NCBI GenBank assembly: GCA_021018995.1
Contig: CM037587.1
Span: 66,669,604 to 66,733,603 of the forward strand
DNA length: 64,000 nt
Reading direction: 5' to 3'
DNA from: Chloranthus sessilifolius
Taxonomy: Eukaryota > Streptophyta > Magnoliopsida > Chloranthales > Chloranthaceae
Below, one piece after another: positions 1 to 11,198 of this stretch. A program made the position numbers and the translations under genes. Each line of letters begins with the position of its first letter. The first letter of the stretch is position 1. The notes beneath the pieces are model-generated. The model was not told the DNA's origin. It searched no databases and was given only the letters and a program-made list of their open reading frames with translations.

Positions 1-34
1 CTCAGGGCATCTCGACGGATGTAGGGGTTGTCCC

Positions 35-676
35 TCATTGCATACAACAGGGTGAGGTAAGGGGGTATGTAGATGGGGGGCCTAAGGATAATGGGCAAAC
101 AAGGGGTGGGGTGGAAGAAGAGGAGGGGATGGAGAAAAATAGTTCCTCACATGGATCAGTTTGGGTGGAGGCATCTTTGGAGACAGGTGTAGGGAGAGTG
201 GGAGGTTGGGTGGTAGGTGACACAGCAGCTTCAGTGGTTACTAGTGGGGGTGAGGAAGGGGTAAAAGATGGGGATGGGATAGGTATGGGGCAAAATAGAG
301 TGGTTACCTCCTCAGACTGGGTAGCAGCTGTGGGGGGTGGAACTATGGGTGAAGATTGAGGGGATAAAAGGATAGGTGATTGGATAGGGGAAAGAGGGGA
401 AGTGTGAGGGAGTTGAGGAACTAAAGAGGATGGAGTAAGGGTGGATTGAATGGATTGAAGGCAGGAGCTTATGATGGCTTGGTTGTTGGTGTTGGTGGTC
501 AATTGGGATTGAATGGACTGCAGTAGAGAGAATTTGCGTGAGGGAATCAAGCATGATGGGGTTTGAGGGGACAGGTGTTGGAATGGGCTGGAAAGGGGAG
601 GAGGGTGCATGGTTAAATTGAGAGGGAGTAGGATGGGGGGAGTCTGGAAGTGGAGAGTACTCATGGGCAACATCAT
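35..676 (-). pseudogene. Pro/Ser/Thr-rich tail of the Athila third ORF (frame-shifted)
   Basis: A 213-codon open stretch made mostly of Pro, Ser, Thr and Leu, with a repeated acidic TQTD motif near its end. AthP carries a similar low-complexity tail with the same motif at 36700-37600, so I read this as the C-terminal extension of the third ORF displaced into another frame. The preceding frame stops at 732 and other fragments of the tail are open in a second frame (692-312). No catalytic motif is visible. A disordered linker is the most I can infer. Confidence 0.55.
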
Positions 677-731
677 TTACAATAGATGTCATGAGGGCAC
701 TGAACCTAGAAGTGGTGAATTGGTCTAATCC

Positions 732-2123
732 CTAGGTAGGCAGAGGGGGGAAATCAGAGATGGGTTGTTCAATGGGAGGAGAGGAAAGGGTAGGGGTAAA
801 CTCTGGTAAGGTTGGAGGTTCAAGGACTTCAGGTTGGAGGTCTTGAGTGGTGGGTGTGGGGAAAGCTGGTCCAGAGGTGGGAGGTGAGGGGTCTGTCGAA
901 AGAGGGACTGATACAAAGGGGAAAAGCAAAGTGAGTGGAGGTGTGGGTGATGGTATAGGTAGGGTAGTTGAAGGGGTGGATGAGGGTATCTCAGTAGGAA
1001 GGTCTGCTGCCATGGTAGTGGGCACCTCCTCAGCCTCCTCCATCTCAGCTGGCTTACCCTTCTTAATCAAGGTTAGGCTGGTGGACCATTCCCTTTTTTC
1101 ATACACTTTTGTGGTTAACTTCTCCATTGGCTCATTACTCTTGACCGTATATTTCCCAGCCTTGAGCAAGCTTGTAATGAGCCTGCTAAAAGGCAGCCCA
1201 CCTCCTTTAGCAAAAGCTTGTCTTTTCAGCACTTTGTCATTGATGTCCACCATTGTCTCAAAAATCAACTGAGGTGCACTCAAAAATTGCCCTTTGGAAC
1301 AGTAGTACAAGGCATCTATAACTGGGGACCTTCTCTCCTGCAGGTGCTCAGTGACATAGAAAATTTTCCTCAAAATAGCATCAATGAATCTGAGACTGGG
1401 TTGGAGGTCTCTTCTCATCAAGGATTCACCAGATCCCACAATTCCATTAGTGAGCTGTTTAGCCATTTCTTTAAATGTAACCCATTTGGGTGCTCCCTCA
1501 GATCTAGTAGAGTTAAATTGACGTTGAACTCCCAAAGCCATCCCAATATCCTTGCTGTCCACTGTGATTTGCCAATCATCAATCAAAATTTCCAGCACAA
1601 CCTCTTTCCCAGGCACCACCTTTTTCAAATTTTGGTACCACAGTTTAACCAGCCTGGGGTACACATTCTCCTTTAAGGGTGTAAGTAGGGGTAACAATCC
1701 CTCCTTCTTCAAATACGATAGTGTTCCCTGGCACTCCTCAATGTTGGCAAAGTATGCCAGATCAAAATCTGTCTCAGCGACCAGGCTCAAACCATCCACA
1801 AACTTGTTAGGAGTGGTTAACACAGTAGGAAGCTCCATAGGCTGTATTTCAGGGGTGGGAAAAGGTGCTTCACCAGTTTGAGCAGATCTCTCTATGGGTA
1901 CTTCTGCAGCAGGCTCCAAAATTACTACAAACTTAGCCTTCTTAACTTTAGAAGCCTTCTTGGGCATTTCCTCAGGGAGCTTCCTTTTGGTAGGTGGTTT
2001 GGTGGTAGGCTTTGACTTCGTGGAGGTTTTGGGGGTGGAAGCAGCTGGTTGCCGGAACAAGTCAGTTAGGGTTTCTTCTGAATCGTCCATGTTGCTCTCA
2101 TAAATTATTCTCGTAAAGTTCAC
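732..2123 (-). CDS. Athila third-ORF protein with putative plant transposon domain, uninterrupted
   Basis: 463 codons without a stop, starting at an ATG after a roughly 850-bp spacer from the pol end. Residues about 30-66 are a Lys/Arg/Pro-rich stretch resembling a nuclear localisation signal. Residues about 115-345 match the 'putative plant transposon protein' family (probably Pfam PF20167) that Athila elements carry where an env gene would sit, including a YPRLVKLWYQNL block, an RRDL block and an ERRSPVIDALYY block. The last 100 residues are Pro/Thr/Ser rich. I see no signal peptide or membrane segment, so it does not look like an envelope protein. Function is unknown. It is the best preserved retrotransposon ORF in the window although the gag and pol of the same element are broken. 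Confidence 0.75.
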   Translation of the reverse strand: MNFTRIIYESNMDDSEETLTDLFRQPAASTPKTSTKSKPTTKPPTKRKLPEEMPKKASKVKKAKFVVILEPAAEVPIERSAQTGEAPFPTPEIQPMELPTVLTTPNKFVDGLSLVAETDFDLAYFANIEECQGTLSYLKKEGLLPLLTPLKENVYPRLVKLWYQNLKKVVPGKEVVLEILIDDWQITVDSKDIGMALGVQRQFNSTRSEGAPKWVTFKEMAKQLTNGIVGSGESLMRRDLQPSLRFIDAILRKIFYVTEHLQERRSPVIDALYYCSKGQFLSAPQLIFETMVDINDKVLKRQAFAKGGGLPFSRLITSLLKAGKYTVKSNEPMEKLTTKVYEKREWSTSLTLIKKGKPAEMEEAEEVPTTMAADLPTEIPSSTPSTTLPIPSPTPPLTLLFPFVSVPLSTDPSPPTSGPAFPTPTTQDLQPEVLEPPTLPEFTPTLSSPPIEQPISDFPPLPT

Positions 2124-2409
2124 TCACCAATATGAATTGGAATGCTGAGGTACACAACTAGGAAAACAATCAAAGGAAGGCAGAGAGACAGCTCACCCAA
2201 AACTCCTAAGGTTTTACAGAAATCGTGATGTACTCTTCCAATTTCAGAAAAATCAGGTGCAAAATGTTCCTTAGTGATGGCTGAATGATCTTGAAGAATG
2301 ACAAACCTAATGGTAAACAGTCCTGAGAGTATTTGGCGGAAAGAGAGCAACGACAAATGAGGAAGAGGGAGCTAGAGTTTTACAGAAAGTGTGAAATGGG
2401 TGAAAGTGA

Positions 2410-2760
2410 CCTACTGATAGGAATGTATAGAGGAAGAATCGATTCTGATAGGATGAGTTGGATGATTTTGATAAGTCAAAGTGTCCTGTCGAACGCTATA
2501 AAAATACAGCGTGTAGATGAAATGCCTTAATAGATCAAAACCCTCCTATCGATAGGTTCATGCAGCGCATGATTTATCCTTTCGATAGGTTCCCGATAAG
2601 TATCCAGAACCGATCAAAAACTTCTTTTAGACCTTTTAAACCTATCGAAAAGTTTTTTTCACCTAACGACAAGTTTTAGAGCCTATCAAAATCCTCAAAT
2701 GACCTATCGAAAGGTCCCAAATGCCCATCAAAACTGCATTTTCGTGCAGTGCTCAACCTC
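2410..2760. repeat. Array of CTATCGATAGG-type palindromic words upstream of the third ORF
   Basis: About ten imperfect copies of words such as CCTATCGATAGGTT, CCTTTCGATAGG and CCTATCGAAAGG occur on both strands with irregular spacing. The array lies between pol and the third ORF. The same variant fills the LTR of the same element at 7930-8340. The rest of the 2124-2971 spacer shows no gene. Confidence 0.8.
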
Positions 2761-2971
2761 AGCACCCAGGAAACTCTTCTGCTGTGCTACCCTTCAACAT
2801 ATTTTCATTATGGGCATGCTCCCATGATCCCTGGACTACAGGCAAGATTGAAATGATGACCTAATTCTAGCATGGAAGTTTTATTGCAAAAGAACAACAT
2901 ATCAAAACAGAAAGCAATCACCTAAAACAAAAGCAAAATATGGTACATATGCTACACACTGAAATCAGGTA

Positions 2972-4575
2972 TTAAACTGGAGGGTCCTGAAGATAAACGG
3001 TCTCCACAGGCTCACAAATCTTTTCAACACAAATTTTAAGCCTCTAACCATTGACTTTCATGACTCTACCATCCTTAGGGTCCCTGATTTCTACAGCTCT
3101 AGATGGGGAAACATGTAAAACTGTGTAATGCCCATCCTATTTGGACTACAATTTGCCTCGAAAGAGTTTCAATCTTGAATTGAATAACCATACCTTGGCA
3201 CCTATTTTGAATTCTTTCCGCATCAGGTGCTTGTCATGAAAGGCCTTGGTTTTGTCTTTGTAAATCCTGGCATTTGAATATGCTTCCATCCTCATCTCAT
3301 CAAGCTTAGATATTTGCAATTTTCTGTTCACACCAGCAGAGGTTAAGTCAGAATTTAATGCTTTAATGGCCCAATATGCTTTATGCTCCAACTCAGCAGG
3401 CACGTGACATGCCTTGCCATACACTAGCCTGAATGGGGACATCCATATGGGGGTCTTATAGGCAGTCCTATACACCCACAAGGCATTTGACAGTTTGTGA
3501 TTGGCTCCTAAAAAGGCATATTTTAAAGATTTTGGGAGCTGCTTTAACTCCACATCTGGGGGACTGATGAGTGGAGGCAATAGAGGTGCCTTAGAAGGTG
3601 GTGGAAAAGGTAGTAAAGCAGGAGTCCATGGGTGATGCTTTGCTGGCCCTGCTTCAGAATTTACCATTTCCACTTGCTCAAGCTCAGATGTGGAAGCTTT
3701 CTCTTCCACTGTTTCATTCCATACTTCTTCAAAAACATTAAAGAAATCCTTACCATGTAGCAGCTGAGGTAGAGTTTCTTGCACAAACTCATCCATCACA
3801 TCAATGGAAAAACATTTCTCATTTTCTAAGTGGGGTTGATGAGTTGCATTGTACACATTTAACTTGACTTTCATGTTACCAAAAGATACCTCCATGACCC
3901 CTGATCTACATTGGATGCAAGCATTTGCAGTGGCCAAAAAGGGCCTGCCTAAGATCACATATATGGAAGTAGCACACTTGCTAGGCTCCATGTCCAGCAT
4001 CAAAAAATCAGCAGGATAAAAGAATTTGTCAATCCCAACCAAAACATCTTTAATGATCCCCACAGGCTTCCTTTCAGATCTTTCAGCTAGTTGTAAGACC
4101 ACATGTGTGGGCTTTAACTCTCTTAATCCCAGCTTCTCATATACTGAATATGGAAGCAAATTTATACTAGCTCCCAGATCCAACAAGGCTTTTTCAATTA
4201 TAATCCCCAATGATGCAGGGTATAATGGGGACTCCAAGGTCTTGGAGTTTTGTTGGGATTGCAATAGTCAGTATTTGTTGCACTTTTTCTATTGAAAAGA
4301 CTTTCTTGGACAGATGTATCCTTGATTGTCTTTTGTGGATGCAAAGGTATTTTAAAAACTTGGCATAGGCTGGGACCTGCTTGATTGCATCAAGCAGAGG
4401 TAGGTTGATCTTCACTTGCTTAAAGGTTTCCATCATTTCCTCTATTTTGGTATGCCCTTTATCAAAAGGGGAAGGTGCTTGCATTGTCCTAGGAAATGGC
4501 AAATGTGGGACTGCTCCCCCATTTGCAGCCTTAGTCAACTCATCATCTCTTTATTTTATTTTATTTTTTTCTTGA
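2972..4575 (-). pseudogene. Protease fused to integrase C-terminus (internal pol deletion)
   Basis: Reading leftwards, an upstream segment (4538-4194) with an FDKGHTKIEEMM block runs into a frameshift near 4230. A long open frame (4264-3146) then holds the aspartic protease with its LLDLGAS active site and the [12 protein letters not shown] block. At about 3500 the protein passes directly from the linker YAFLG to [12 protein letters not shown], which belongs to the end of the integrase, followed by its C-terminal domain. About 2.3 kb encoding RT, RNase H and the integrase core is missing compared with AthP, and the frame is kept across the join. A TAG at 3146 and the tail to a TAA at 2972 complete the remnant. 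Confidence 0.85.
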
Positions 4576-4661
4576 GGATCACCATTATCCTTCTTATTCA
4601 ACATGGGTTGCTCCTGTTGTTCTTTCTCCATGACCACTTCTTTTTCTTTTTCTGAATTTTT

Positions 4662-6203
4662 CTAAGGCCCACAACCTATTTGATTGTCTACCAACCTTCC
4701 ACTTCTTAATGTGGTGACAGATTTGGCCTCCTCATGGGAAGAGGAAACTTCACCTACCACATACTGTCTCCTTGGGTTATCTATGGGTTGGCTAGGCAGC
4801 CTCCCTTCCTTTCTCTTGGTCAAAGCATTAGACAGCTGGCCGAGATGGTCTTCTATCTTTTTAATGCTTTGGCTATGAGAGTGCACAGTTTGAGACAAGG
4901 ATCCTAAGTTCTGCAATGAGGCCAGAGCTTGTTCCTCAAAAGAAGGTGATCTAGCAGCTGGAAGGGGTACAGATTGCTGCACAGGCTGAGCCATAGGTTG
5001 GGTCATGGGTTGTTGGTAGTGAGGCCTTGGAACATAGCTCTGGTGATAGGGCTGAGCATTTTTATAAGGCATGGGCTGATGTGGCTGCTGCTGTTGGTTT
5101 GGAAAAGCATCTTGTCTCCACCTCAAGTTGGGGTGGTTTCTCCATTGGTAGCCAGCAGTGGGCTGCTACCCAAAAGACTAAGTAGCAGCCACATGCTCCA
5201 TCACAAAGTCTAGGAATAGGACAGTTGAGGGGCATTCCTCAAGGGAGTGAGTAGGAGACTGACATATAACACATGCCTCCTCTACTTTAGCAGCCATGGG
5301 TGACTGCATTGCTCCCATGAGATTATCAAATTTCTATGTCAAGCTGTCCACTTTCCTTTCCAAATCATTATGCCCACTTACCTCATACATCTTCCCTCTT
5401 GTGGTATTTTCTTTCACCATTCTAGGAAAGTTCAAATCTCTGGACAATGTCTCTCTCTGCATGGAGTTCTCACTGATAATGTCAAACAACTCCCAAGCCT
5501 CCTCAGCAGTTTTGTGGAGGTAAGTGCCACGACAAGAGGCATCTATCATATCTCTGATTTTAGCATCAATTCCCTAATAAAAACTTTGAGCAAGCTGCCA
5601 TTCAGGGATTTGATAATGCAGGCATTTCTTCAAGAGTTCTTTGAATCTCTCCCATGCTTGGTGAAAGTCCTCAGTTGGGTCTTGGGCAAATGAGATAATG
5701 CCCTTCCTCAATTGGCTTGTTTTGGACATAGGAAAAAACTTGGCCAAAAACTAACATTGAAGATAACTCCAGGACTGAATACTGATGGGTGGAAGTATGG
5801 ACAACCAAGTCCTGGCTCTATCCTTTAAGGAAAAAGGAAAGAGTCTCATCCTGATTACTTCCTCCCCCAAACCTACAATGTTGAATGTAGTGCACAGTCC
5901 TACAAATTCATCAATGTGTTTATATGGGTCTTCTTTGGTCAAGCCATGGAATGAGGGTAGCATTTGGATTATGGAAGACTTGATCTCATAGTTTCCTTGA
6001 ACAACAGGGAATTGAATGAAGAAGAGAGAATTGTAAACCCCTGGTGCATTGAATTCCTTCAAGGTTCTAGGTTGTTGTTGCTCACCCATTTCAGTAAATT
6101 CAGATGCAGCAGATGTGGGTGAGATTTGTTTGGTCCTAAAAATTCTTTCAACCTCTAGATTTAATGGAACAATATGAGGATTGAGAGTTCTCCTTCCAAA
6201 CAT
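4662..6203 (-). pseudogene. Athila gag, with several stops
   Basis: Starts at ATG 6203, about 310 bp from the PBS. The capsid-like region matches plant gag (Retrotrans_gag family): RTLKEF near the start, then IQMLPSFHGL, ARTWLSILP and the LHKTAEEAWELFD block. A CCHC zinc knuckle, CVICQSPTHSLEEC, lies near 5280-5240, followed by a Gln/Pro-rich linker and the LPSQPIDNPRRQY motif typical of the Athila gag end. In-frame stops occur near 5751, 5574, 5333 and 5180. The same domain order is seen in AthN2 and AthP. The product would form virus-like particles and bind element RNA. Confidence 0.85.
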
Positions 6204-6514
6204 ACACCACTCACACTCTTAATGCACACACAATGCAGAGCCAATTTATCACAATAATTAGGAACAAGCATAATTAACTAATAAATCTACAAATCCATAT
6301 ATCAGAAAATAAAAAGGAGTAGAGGGATGCAAACTTTAGCACAACCTCTAGCAAAATGCTTCTTGTTAGCAACAAATTCTAATCTGAAAAAATAATAAAA
6401 GCTACTACAAAACAGTAAAAACTTTAAAAAATAGTTAGTGAAAATTAAAACAGTCTATTAGAGATCTATAATCTATACTAAAACAAACTTAGATCTACCA
6501 ATTTTAAGCACAGA

Positions 6515-6534
6515 GATCCCCGACAGCGGCGCCA
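6515..6534 (-). other. Primer binding site, tRNA-Asp type, of AthN1
   Basis: On the minus strand it begins TGGCGCCGCTGTCGGGGAT, complementary to a tRNA-Asp 3' end including CCA. It is separated from the LTR end at 6541 by AGTTTT, as in the other Athila copies here. Confidence 0.9.
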
Positions 6535-7070
6535 AAAACTTGTTGAGATCTTGCCTTGTGTCTAAAAAGGGGTTTAAAATCAACCAGTAAAAGGGTCTAT
6601 GGTTAGCACACACCAAGGCAGGCTCGCACACAGTCCTGCAAGTATTCAGGGCCTGTTGTAGCAAGTTTTAAAAGAAAGTAAGTAAGGGCATGTCCACAGG
6701 GAAATGTGGCTGAAAATTAGGCAAATCTCCAAATCTAAAGTAGATCTGGCACCCTTCCTAATGCTAAAACAGCAACAGGAAGAGGAGAGGTCTAAGGGTT
6801 TGTCACTTTTAAACTAAACTACAAAAACAATTAAAATTATAGAAATGGATGTTAGGATTAAATCTAGAGTACAGATCTTGCAGTGAGGGGGAATTAAACA
6901 CAGAAAATGGGGAGAAGCAGCTAGGAGTTTGGTCTTACTGCAATTAGGTTGAGCTGCTAGGGTTACAGAGAGTTTAGAGTACACCAATCCCTCATCTGGC
7001 CATAGGCACAGCTGTAGGTTAGAAGAATCTACTCTAAACCAAAGGCTTGAACTGATCTTAAGGGTATGAT

Positions 7071-7203
7071 CTGTCCACTTTAATGGTCACAGATCATCCT
7101 ATAGACTTCCTCCAAATCAAAGGATTAAAGTAGAAGAATCCAATTTAGAGCAAAGGCTTGAATTGATCCTAAGGCTATGATCTGTCCACTTTAATGGTCA
7201 CAG
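7071..7203 (-). ncRNA. Two copies of the conserved Athila leader box
   Basis: A 22-bp core, in element sense CTGTGACC..TGGACAG, occurs at 7092-7071 and 7203-7182, within a longer conserved flank that includes ATCATAGCCTTAAG. It lies in the transcribed part of the LTR. CTGT/ACAG and CCA/TGG can pair, giving a short bulged hairpin. It is conserved in all five better preserved Athila LTRs here. Calling it an RNA element is inference. Confidence 0.5.
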
Positions 7204-7674
7204 ATCATCCTAGGGATTTCCTTCAAATCAAATGTTTCAATTAGAGCATTATAACTACTACAAATGCTGCAATTACTAGGCCACAGACACAGAAAATTGC
7301 AGGAGCCTCAGTTCTAGGGAGATCAAATGGCATCCAAGAAGTCTACTAGTTAAGTAGGTGAGCTATTCTCATCTACACAAAGCCGATTGAGCACCAAATA
7401 AAACCAAAGGAACTATAGATCTAATTACAACAATTAAACCAACATTACATTGAATTAAACTGACCATACAATGAAATGTCCTCAGATTTGCAGTCTGTGC
7501 ATCATCTAACCCTCAATAACACTCTCAGCTCTCCCTAATTACAGATTCGACCTTACCCTTTACTGCTCTTAAGAAATTAGCCAACCATAGTTTGGCTAAA
7601 GGAAAGAATTAGAGAATTTCGCTACAAGCTCTCGTTTCTAGAATTGATCCCCCTTTTTTGGTGGCTTCCCTTCG

Positions 7675-7681
7675 TTTTATA
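7675..7681 (-). promoter_or_regulatory. TATA box of the AthN1 LTR
   Basis: Minus strand reads GCTATAAAACG, downstream of the palindromic array and upstream of the leader boxes, the position expected of the LTR promoter. Confidence 0.6.
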
Positions 7682-7929
7682 GCTTTCCTCCTCTACCTCA
7701 GATCCATTTTTCCCGCCAATTATAGCTTCCAGAATAATCCTCTTATTCCCTCCTTTATTCCCCTTCTAGAAGGCTCTTTATTTCGTTAGAGTTGGGGGAG
7801 AGAACGTGGGTCGGTTAGGGTTTCCCAGGGCACTTCTAGAAGCCTCATGCTGGTCACCAAGGTGCCTCAGTTTGCATGTAATAGGTCACCAACTCGCAGC
7901 GTGTGCACAACAGCTTTTCTGGGAAGTTT

Positions 7930-8340
7930 TTAGATTGATTTCGATAGGTTGAATAGGCTTTCAATAGGTTGAAATAAAGTACTTTGGTCCTTTCACTAGG
8001 ATTCAGGATCCTATCGAAAGGTTCTGATAGGTTGAATCCTGCAATTAGAACTTCAGCATTTGCAGCCTTAATTTAATGCTTTCGATAGGTTGAAGGATCC
8101 TTTCGACAGGTTGAGCCCTTGTGCAATTAATTTTGATAGGTTCTCAGACTTTTCGATAGGTTCTGTTCAAGCTCAAGAAACCATTCGATAGGATGCTCCC
8201 TTATTGTTTCTGACTGCATGATAGGTTCTGGATCCTGTCGAATTCTCTCCATTTTCACGATTTCTTCCTTTTTCAGCCTTCAGATCCTATCGATAGGTTG
8301 CAATAACCTATTGGCAGGTTGTTTTCAGCCTGTCTTTCCT
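7930..8340. repeat. LTR array of TTTCGATAGGTT words (AthN1)
   Basis: At least twelve imperfect copies of TTTCGATAGGTT, CCTATCGATAGG and CCTTTCGACAGG in both orientations, 20-50 bp apart, upstream of the TATA box. The word variant matches the internal array at 2410-2760. Confidence 0.82.
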
Positions 8341-8594
8341 TTTTTCAATGCTGCTTTGCTATTACTGCCTGCCCCAAGTGGGCATTGGTTGGGGCCCTTC
8401 TGTGTGCCATAGTTGGGTCGGAGCTGTGGTCAAAGATGGACCTTCTTGTGGAGCACTTTAGGGTAGATTTCTATATTATGACTGCTTATTACTACTATCT
8501 ACAAAACATCCTCAACAAGCACTTATTAGTCTATTCACAGGTCTATCAAAGGTCAGGTTAAAGGGCAAAAAATGACATTTTTCACTGATTAACA

Positions 8595-9365
8595 CTTGGG
8601 TATTGGGCCTTGTTGGGCTTGAGCCTGGGGTATTGAGCCTTGATGAGCTTGGGTATTGGGCTTAGGTATAGGGTGTTGGGTGTTGATGGGCCTGGATATA
8701 GGGTGTTGGGGTTGACATTTTGGAGGAATGAGACATGGAGGTTTTGGAGAGTATGATGACGGTTGGATATATAGGATGGATGAGGAAGGTTTTGGGAAGC
8801 CTTCTAGGCTGTGTGGGTTTTGACCATATCCTCCATCATGGCCATTAGATTGGTTATGAGGGTAAATGGGGATGGCCCTTCCAATGTATGGGGAGATGTG
8901 GGCATGACCTGGGTAAAAGGGTGAGGAAAATTGGGCATGACCTAGGTAGGTGGGGGGATATGTGGTGGATTTGGGTTGGGGGGGAAATGTGGAGTGGATA
9001 TGGGAAAATTGGGCATGGTTTGTATAGATGGAGAAAATTGGGACATAGTTTGGGTGGATGTGTGGGGAAAATGAGGTATATCTTGGGTAAAGGTGGAGAA
9101 TTGGGTTGGACCTTGGATGGATGTGGAGGTAAGATGGGGGAGATTTTGAGTGAATGTGGAAGGGAAATTGGGCATGGCTTCGGTAGATGGGAAAAAAATG
9201 AGTGTGTGTTGGGTGAATGAGGGGAAGGAGGATAGATTTTGGATGGATGTGGGAGGATAATGGGGTGAATTTTGAGAGAATAGGGAGGATGTGGATGGGA
9301 ATACGGGTGCATCGTAGGGTCCGGTGATATCGAAACGAGATTGGGTGGGGGAATCAGAAATGGGG
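8595..9365 (-). pseudogene. TatA gag, Pro-rich part and repeats
   Basis: Continues gag after the solo LTR, with FDITGPYDAPVFPS matching VIGPFGAPIFPS of TatC, then Pro/Ser/Thr/Gln-rich sequence with repeated QTMPNFP-like blocks, and at 8595-8720 GGCCCAATACC-type repeats matching the 24-bp repeats of TatC. Frameshifts are frequent (open in two minus frames over 8854-9424). It is a degraded gag. Confidence 0.7.
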
Positions 9366-9898
9366 ATTTCTGTTGTCGTTCTAAGTGTGCATGATTTATT
9401 TGTGTTTTGAAAACAAATTTGCAATTGCTAAGTTATATTGAATTTGGAATATAAAAAAAAGTAAAGAAATATCAGCACAGAGAGAAGTGAATTAGCCTGC
9501 AAGATCAGGGCCAATTGTAGCAAGTTTTAAATGTAAATGAGTAAAAGATCGACCACAGAGAATTTATTTAAAATGAAAGATAAACCTCCATATCTGAGTT
9601 ACCAGATCTGGCCTCTTATCCTATCTACAAAGCACATAAGATGGGAGGTTGAATTTGTCACATTAACTAAATGATAAAAGTAAAAGTTTAAACTAAATGA
9701 TCCAGATCTAAGTTGGGGAAATTTGATGTAAACTTATAAAAATGGAGAAATAATATCTAACTTTGATTTGGTCCTTGAAACACAATGAGAATGACTGCAG
9801 ATCAAATGAAAAATGATCCAATCTTCATCTGGCTACAAGCACAGATGTAAGAGAAATAAATCTAACTCAAGGATTAGATTTAGGCTTATGGCTATGGT

Positions 9899-9920
9899 CT
9901 GTCCACTTCAATGGCCACAG
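9899..9920 (-). ncRNA. Conserved Athila leader box (solo LTR)
   Basis: Minus strand begins CTGTGGCCATTG and ends TGGACAG. Two substitutions from consensus, one keeping the CC/GG pairing potential. Confidence 0.45.
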
Positions 9921-10358
9921 ACCATCCAATAGTCTTTAATCTAAACCCTTAATTTAGAACAAGAAATACCACTACAAATGCTGTGAGAGATTAGGTTACA
10001 AACACTAATTCCCACAGGGTTAATGAATCAAGGGAAATTACATGAAAAATAGTAAATCTAAAGGAGTCTAATGCAATAAGGAGATCAGAGGGAACCCTTA
10101 ACACAAATCCAATTGAGAATGTACGGTTTATAGCAACCTTTTCAAATTCACCATTACAATTACAGAGCACAGCTTAAACAGATCTCAGATTTGTAGTCTT
10201 GAATACAACTCTCTTTTGAATTACAGAGGTATCTCACAGCTCTCAATTGCAAGTAAAAGTTAGGCTATTACAGGGATTTCGCATAAACTAGATTTGGAAA
10301 TGGGGGAATAGGAATGAAACTCAAAATCTGGATGCCCAAATTGGGCAAATGGTTCATC

Positions 10359-10366
10359 TATTTATA
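10359..10366 (-). promoter_or_regulatory. TATA box of the solo LTR
   Basis: Minus strand CTATAAATAG, between the word array (10700-10960) and the leader box. Confidence 0.6.
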
Positions 10367-10719
10367 GTTTTCCCCAGGTCTAGCTCAGATGCGTATCGAC
10401 CAATCAGAAGTGCTCAGATCTATATCAACCAATGGTAGTCGAGCACAAGGATCCATATCTGTTATGGCCAATCAGAATTGCTCGATCTGGTTCAGCCAAT
10501 CAGGCGACATAAGCATCAATTTTGTTATGCAATATGAAAATCTGTTAGAGCTTCTAGAAGTTCCCGCCAAGTTATTTCATCTCTGGGTGCTCACATGGGG
10601 TGGAATATGCCTTCGCTTCATGCTTAGAATCTTTTGGAATGTCCCTAGGTTTTTAAATGCATTGGGACGCGTGAAAAAGATTACTGAATTAGACTTGCAA
10701 AAGCTGGGAATCTCCAGAA

Positions 10720-10960
10720 TACCATTTCGCATAGTTTAGGGGACTTTTCGCAAGGTACTGTGACTCCTGAAGCTCTTTTCACAACGTTTAGGTTCTGTTC
10801 GAAAGGAGTTCTCTTCTTTTCAAATAGGTCAATCATCCTTTCGAAGAGTTCAGGTGCTCTTTGAAAACTAAGCCTGGAGCTTTTAGTTCTTTTCGCAGAG
10901 TTCAGGTTCTTTTTGAAATGTTCAGATTCTTTTCGAAAAGCATTCTGTAGTGCATTTTTC
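10720..10960. repeat. Array of CTTTTCGCAAGG / TTCGAAAGG words in the solo LTR
   Basis: Eight or more imperfect copies such as TTTTCGCAAGG, GTTCGAAAGG, TTTCGAAGAG and TTTTCGAAAAG. It is at the same place in the LTR as the CGATAGG array of AthN1 but uses a different word. Confidence 0.75.
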
Positions 10961-11198
10961 TGTTCGAATTGCTCCACATTTCTTTTCTGGGTTGAGCCCA
11001 GGTCTTTGCCTCTTTAGTTCAGGCATTTTAACAGCTAGTGAGGTTGTCCCTTCTCTTTCTTCCTTTGGATCGACATGGATTATCATCTTTTTGGCACTTT
11101 TAGGCTGCTTTCATGGTTAAGCCTGTCTTTATTGTTAGCTGTAATACAAGCACTTAAAACACTTATTTAGTTCTCTCAAGGGTCTATCAAGGCCTAGG

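Larger units (their letters stand above)
1..8594 (-). mobile_element. Athila-type Ty3/gypsy element AthN1, partial, non-autonomous
   Basis: Read right to left the order is 5' LTR (8594-6541), tRNA-Asp type primer binding site (6534-6515), gag (6203-4662), a protease fused to the integrase C-terminus (about 4575-2972), a spacer with a palindromic word array, then the third ORF (2123 to the left edge). The 3' LTR would lie outside the window, so full length cannot be measured. RT, RNase H and the integrase catalytic core are absent, so it would need another element's enzymes. The right LTR end abuts Tat gag sequence at 8595, showing insertion into TatA. Confidence 0.88.
6541..8594 (-). repeat. 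5' LTR of AthN1 (about 2054 bp)
   Basis: Bounded on the plus strand by TGTTGAG and TTAACA, giving TG...CA ends in element orientation, with the PBS just outside. It holds, in element order, a palindromic word array (8340-7930), a TATA box (7675-7681) and two copies of the conserved hairpin-like box (7071-7092 and 7182-7203). The partner LTR is beyond the left edge, so divergence cannot be used for dating. Confidence 0.88.

Noticed and set aside
8888..9220. Gly-rich plus-strand open frame
   Set aside because: Antisense shadow of the Pro-rich TatA gag.
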